From Chiridota heheva (taxonomy: Eukaryota > Echinodermata > Holothuroidea > Apodida > Chiridotidae): DNA of 64,000 nucleotides. A model generated the notes under the pieces. It was not told the DNA's origin, did no database searches, and saw only the letters and a program-made list of their open reading frames with translations. The DNA is taken from positions 1,871,001 to 1,935,000 of the forward strand of contig JAIGNY010001194.1 in the NCBI GenBank assembly GCA_020152595.1, given 5' to 3'. The position numbers and the translations under genes are program-made. Positions 41,356 through 64,000 of the stretch are shown piece by piece. Position 1 is the first letter of the stretch; the number at the start of each line of letters is the position of its first letter.

Positions 41356-41534
41356 CAGTGGCGGCACCAGGATTTTGGTCATGGGTGGCAAGGGAGGGGA
41401 AAATTTGTCTCATGGGGGTGGGGGAATCCTATTATTAGACAAAATATGCCACTTTACCAAATTTCCTGGGGGGGGGGGGCAAAGCGATCTCATGGTGGAA
41501 ACTGTCCCCCATGCCTCTCATAGTGCCGCCACTG
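41356..41534. mobile_element. 179-bp hAT-type MITE with perfect 8-bp TSD
   Basis: GTCCTCCC flanks both sides (41348-41355 and 41535-41542). The ends CAGTGGCGGCAC and GTGCCGCCACTG are perfect inverted repeats. The interior is G-rich with a run of Gs near 41470. Non-coding; apparent frames here are by-products of the repeat. Confidence 0.92.
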
Positions 41535-41542
41535 GTCCTCCC

Positions 41543-42796
41543 CCTCCCCTCAAAAAAGGTCAAACAGTGTCAAAATGACAATGAGCATTAATAATAGATT
41601 GCTTGATCTTTCTTCACACTGCAACTGTATGTATGAAATAACCATCCACTAAGTTTGTAACCTTTAAACTGTACATAAGTTCTTAAAATGGTATAGTATC
41701 AGGATCTCTGATAACAATGAGTTTCATGTACAGTACAAAGTATCAAAGATGAATGCGTAGAGTATCAATGTTACACACGTCTTTGCCAAAACTTAAATAA
41801 TTCAAAATACAAGATACACATACTTGGCGGTGTAGTTCTTATCTTTTACTCCCACCACACACATGCTGTACACCCCCTTCCTCCACCCTCCCCAATCAAA
41901 CCATCCTATAGCAAGGTACTTATTTATTTCCAAAAGAATTTACAGAAAAATTACAAGTAATTTGAAAGACAGAATAAAAAGAAATCTTAAATTGTACAAC
42001 AGACAAGGCAAACTTGTCACCAGTTTGTGTAAATTCCCGAATAATAAATTCAATAAGTAGAAAAATTTGTTTAAAGTGATGAATCTTCAAAATCAAAATT
42101 CTATTTTTGATCATGATTTTGCATCTGTTTTTAAAGGCAGTTCACCTACAGTGTGTCTAAAAGACTCAAAAAAACTTCAAGCAAGGCCCCTATAAATGGA
42201 AAACTATACCCATAACATAGGGAGACAAACATGCACACGTACTCTTGTCCATGAAAATCCCACAGAAGCGTACTTTCTATCGATAAAAGAAATCAATCAA
42301 AGCAACCAGTCTTATGGCACCCTCTTCTGTTTCCGTCCACCTTTTCTACCCTAAAGTAAAAAAATATGTTTCTTTCATGAATCTGAACTCACCATTTCTA
42401 CCCTTAATCTTTTTCCAAATTTCCCCTAACATTCCCTGCATCAGCAAATAATTCAATCTGGCCTCCAAGTTGCAAATAAAAATAAGTTGAAAAATAAAAA
42501 ATAAAACTGACTTTAAAACAGCTTAATCTGTTGAGCTATATGCATCAAATAAAAGATTGATACAACACTGGCCATAGAGTTGACTAGCATCCTGAAGCAT
42601 CATACTATACTTTGCAAACATAGACTAAAAGAGTATCGTTAAAATCAGTGAAAAAAATAGGTTTGCTGAAACATTTCTGTTCAAATAACATTTTAAAAAG
42701 GTATGAGGAAAAACAAAACAAGTTTAACTTTTTAGTTTACTTTAAAATATAATATTTCAATTTGAATAAAATTCTAAACTATTTTGATTACGTGAA
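41543..42796. other. Region 3' of the aquaporin terminal exon
   Basis: No second gene. It presumably contains the 3' UTR of the minus-strand aquaporin. I could not fix the polyadenylation site; candidate AATAAA words on the minus strand occur only well downstream (about 41.92 kb). Confidence 0.4.
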
Positions 42797-61350
<18,554 letters not shown>

Positions 61351-64000
61351 GTTGATATGGTTGCAAGTTTTTCCAATATAATATAAATTATAATAATGAA
61401 TATGGTAGGCCTACCATGGCATAAATAAATAATAGCAAAATTAGTCAAGAGTACAACAGGTCAGTAAAACAAAGTTTAGGCCTAACAGACATACTGTACA
61501 TTTAGTAGTTGAAGTTCATTGCCAAAACGGTATAAATAGCCAACAATTATCTCAATCTAATCCAATGCATGAGGGAATATTTCAAGAACAACGAAAATAT
61601 ATTTGGATAGAGGTTACAGTGCCCTATTACTGTATATCAATTACAAGTAGGCCTATGCCTAAATCGTATTTTGATTATTCAACTTTGCCTGGTAGGCCTT
61701 ACGTTAGGCCCCCAATTGAATTGACGAAAATACCAGACACTCCGAATCCTTATCGAGCACAAAGTTATCGGCACACATAAACACTGGTAATAAAACTCTA
61801 AAAGTAGTTGCGCGATAAAAAATTTTAGGGGTTTGGCTGACGTACGCCGGTAGGCCTACGTTTGGGGCCTCAATGTGGTTGGAAATTTCCACTCACAAAA
61901 CATTGCACTTTCTCCTCAAATTCAAATGTACATTTCAGAATCAATTTTCTCATGTATCTACAGTTTCATTAATTTTGTTGAGAACTTCACAGCCGGCCTT
62001 GCATGATTAACACAATTTCAAAACAAAACAAAAAAAGATAATTATCACAGGTCCTGACGCGTACAGCAGCTTGATAGTTCAATGACCTCTATCTTTAAAA
62101 TAACAGTACTTATGAAGTTGTGTATCACACATGCACTTCATATGCACTCACACTTCATATGCACATCTACAGTGTTGCACTAAAGGTCAGAAAGCTGTCC
62201 AGAATTGATTGTTTTATTTATTTACATAGGTGCCGGAAGTGGTGGATGCAGGAGGGGCCATGGCCAGAAGTGGGTGTTTGGCCCCTAACTTCGAACTTCC
62301 AAATGTATCATTTAGACACAATAATTATTTTTTTAATAAGAAATTCAAATCACTGGAACAACTCATTTAATTCAGATGACCAAAGACCTACAAACATACA
62401 TGCCACAAATCAAAAGACTTTTTGTAACTGTGTAGGAAAACAATCAATATACTTGACGGCGGCGGAAATCACGTCAAGTTTCGTCTGTCGACAGGTCCGA
62501 GATCTTGAATACTTCAGGCAGCAATACTTCTGTACTTCCATCATGCTTTGGATTTACTTCTTGTTGAGTTGGATCGACGCCGGTGTGATAGTGAATTCCC
62601 CCTCCCCCTCCCCCTCATCCCCCGGTCCTTATTTCCCAAGGAATGCCTAGTGAATTTGGTGCTTTCCGGACTAATATTACTAGGTAATTTACTGGTGTGT
62701 CTGTACGGTTCCTTGAATTAATTTTGTAAACTGAAGTGATAAGCTAAGAAGTGATAAGCTAATACACTAAAGAAAACAAAGGCGTGCTTTATGCAAAACG
62801 GCAGTGAGAGTGTGAAGTGAGAAGGGCTTTTTCTTGCAAAAGGTGGACAAGTTGTTGTCTCCAAATTTCATGGGAAAAAAGGGTTACGCCCAAATTTCCT
62901 AGCAGACCGTTTTTACTATGAGGGGGGACCAAATTTACTGGATGACTACGGCTTAATTGTCTGGGGGGCCAAATTTCCTAGGAAATAAGGGCCGGGGGGG
63001 GGGGGGAATTTACTTGAAGAGGAGGGGGGAATTACTTTTACATCGGCATGGCCGGAGATCGACGCTGCAACCAAGAGACCTTAAAACCAAGCTCTTTGTT
63101 AAAACGATCTTGAAGATCTGAAGATGATAGATCCGTCAGATTATTTCAGCAGCCAATGGAAATACTGTGACTTACTATCCCGCCACAATACTGCAACCAA
63201 GTACAGCAACCAAATTATGGAAACTTGAAGGCGTAGGAAGGGTCTTTTCTCAGAACGGGAGGGCGAGGACTAGGAGGCGGGACAAGACCCACAAAATTTC
63301 CTGGTTACAAGCTGGTAAAATAAGTTGAAAGAAATTTCTATCAATGTTCCAGTTGCTGCTAATCGGGAAATCTGACATTTTCGCGAAATACCCTTCAATT
63401 TTCGGGAAATTCTCTTCATTTTCGGGCAATTTCCGGAACATTTTTTTCTCTCAATTTTTTGGAACTTTTTTTTCATTTCCGAGCAGTTTTTTCGATTTTC
63501 AAGAAATTTCCTTTGAATATTGGCAAATTTTAATATTGCCTATTGTCGGGAAATTTAGTCACTTTTCGGGAAATTTTCTTCAATTTTTGAGAAACGTTCC
63601 CAAATTCCCAAGAAATGTACTAAATTTCCTTTCAATTTTTCTTAAATTGATTTTTATAATTTTTCAATTTTATCTCCCAACCGGGCAGGAAGCACGCAAC
63701 TGGGAAGGTGAAATCCTGTCTGTAAGAGTTGCAATATGCAAAATTCAGTTCAATTTAGGCTTATTTTTACACCGAAATGCACTAAAACCGCAGAGCTTCC
63801 GGGGCTTCGCCCCCTGCTCCCCCGGGCCCTGTACCTCACGCCGATATATGTTCCCAAAAAAAAAAAAAAAAACGTTCCGGCGCCATTGTTTGTTAATTTC
63901 ACATAATCATACAGGATGACCTGTTCAGCAACAATGCTGGTCTTCCACTAGGCCCTATTTTGATAGTGACATTCAAAGCAAAATAAAAAAAAATGAATAA
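61351..64000. other. Upstream flank of exon 1A; G-runs, foldback and low-complexity DNA
   Basis: No gene was supported. A foldback candidate lies at about 62609-63004, where 'ccccggtccttatttccca' faces 'taggaaataagggccgggg'. The 63360-63670 stretch is a degenerate repetition of 'ttttcgggaaattttcttc'-like units. Long frames at 62120-62650 (+) and 63344-63919 (+) arise from this repetitive DNA and match nothing known to me. Confidence 0.5.
63360..63670 (+). repeat. Degenerate TTTTCGGGAAATTT tandem repeat
   Basis: About ten diverged units of 22-30 bp built on 'cgggaaatt' and 'cttcaatttt'. It gives a Phe-rich open frame on the + strand that is not a credible gene. Confidence 0.75.

Noticed and set aside
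62120..62650. 176-codon open frame on the + strand
   Set aside because: Composition is patchy, it includes CCCCCT repeats and part of a foldback candidate, and no segment resembles a known family.
63344..63919. 191-codon Phe-rich open frame on the + strand
   Set aside because: It arises from a degenerate TTTTCGGGAAATTT repeat; no conserved motif.

Overview
The window is AT-rich, intron-bearing animal DNA. It holds two recognisable protein-coding loci in a dense matrix of non-autonomous mobile elements, satellites and microsatellites. The repeat content, the frequent words built from TAGGCCTA and GTACATGTAC, and the mid-sized introns suggest a marine invertebrate deuterostome, possibly an echinoderm. 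That placement is a low-confidence inference; only the eukaryotic, metazoan nature is firm.

Left third (2.1-19.5 kb, + strand): the last eight coding exons of AAAS, encoding the WD40 nucleoporin ALADIN. The intron phases chain without a break to a TAA stop at 19547, giving 377 residues; the 5' exons lie outside the window. About 200 bases past the stop the gene runs into a satellite of 205-219 bp monomers (about 19.73-21.64 kb), many carrying AATAAA, and then into a 19-bp minisatellite (21.66-22.22 kb).

Middle (22-42.8 kb): intergenic space between two tail-to-tail loci. It contains TTAA-flanked inverted-repeat MITEs of several families, a 2.4-kb Helentron/HINE-like element with internal tandem units, hAT-type elements (some with 8-bp target-site duplications), tRNA-derived SINEs and the fossil 3' end of a LINE.

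Right third (42.8-61.4 kb, - strand): an aquaporin-11/12-type ('superaquaporin') locus of unusual build. Two first coding exons (60765-61350 and 51162-51747) are both exactly 586 nt, both start with ATG, both carry an NPV box and both end in phase 1. Only one downstream exon (42797-43182) was found. It carries the second box, NPA, and the Cys nine residues beyond it. Either first exon joins it in frame to give a 323-residue protein. This suggests alternative first exons with a shared last exon, comparable in layout to UGT1A, and is the most interesting observation here. The large introns hold nested transposons, including a 3.9-kb inverted-repeat element that has collected other elements.

No rRNA gene, functional tRNA gene, CRISPR array or operon was seen. 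All boundaries were read by eye; repeat limits are approximate unless a terminal repeat or target duplication is named.
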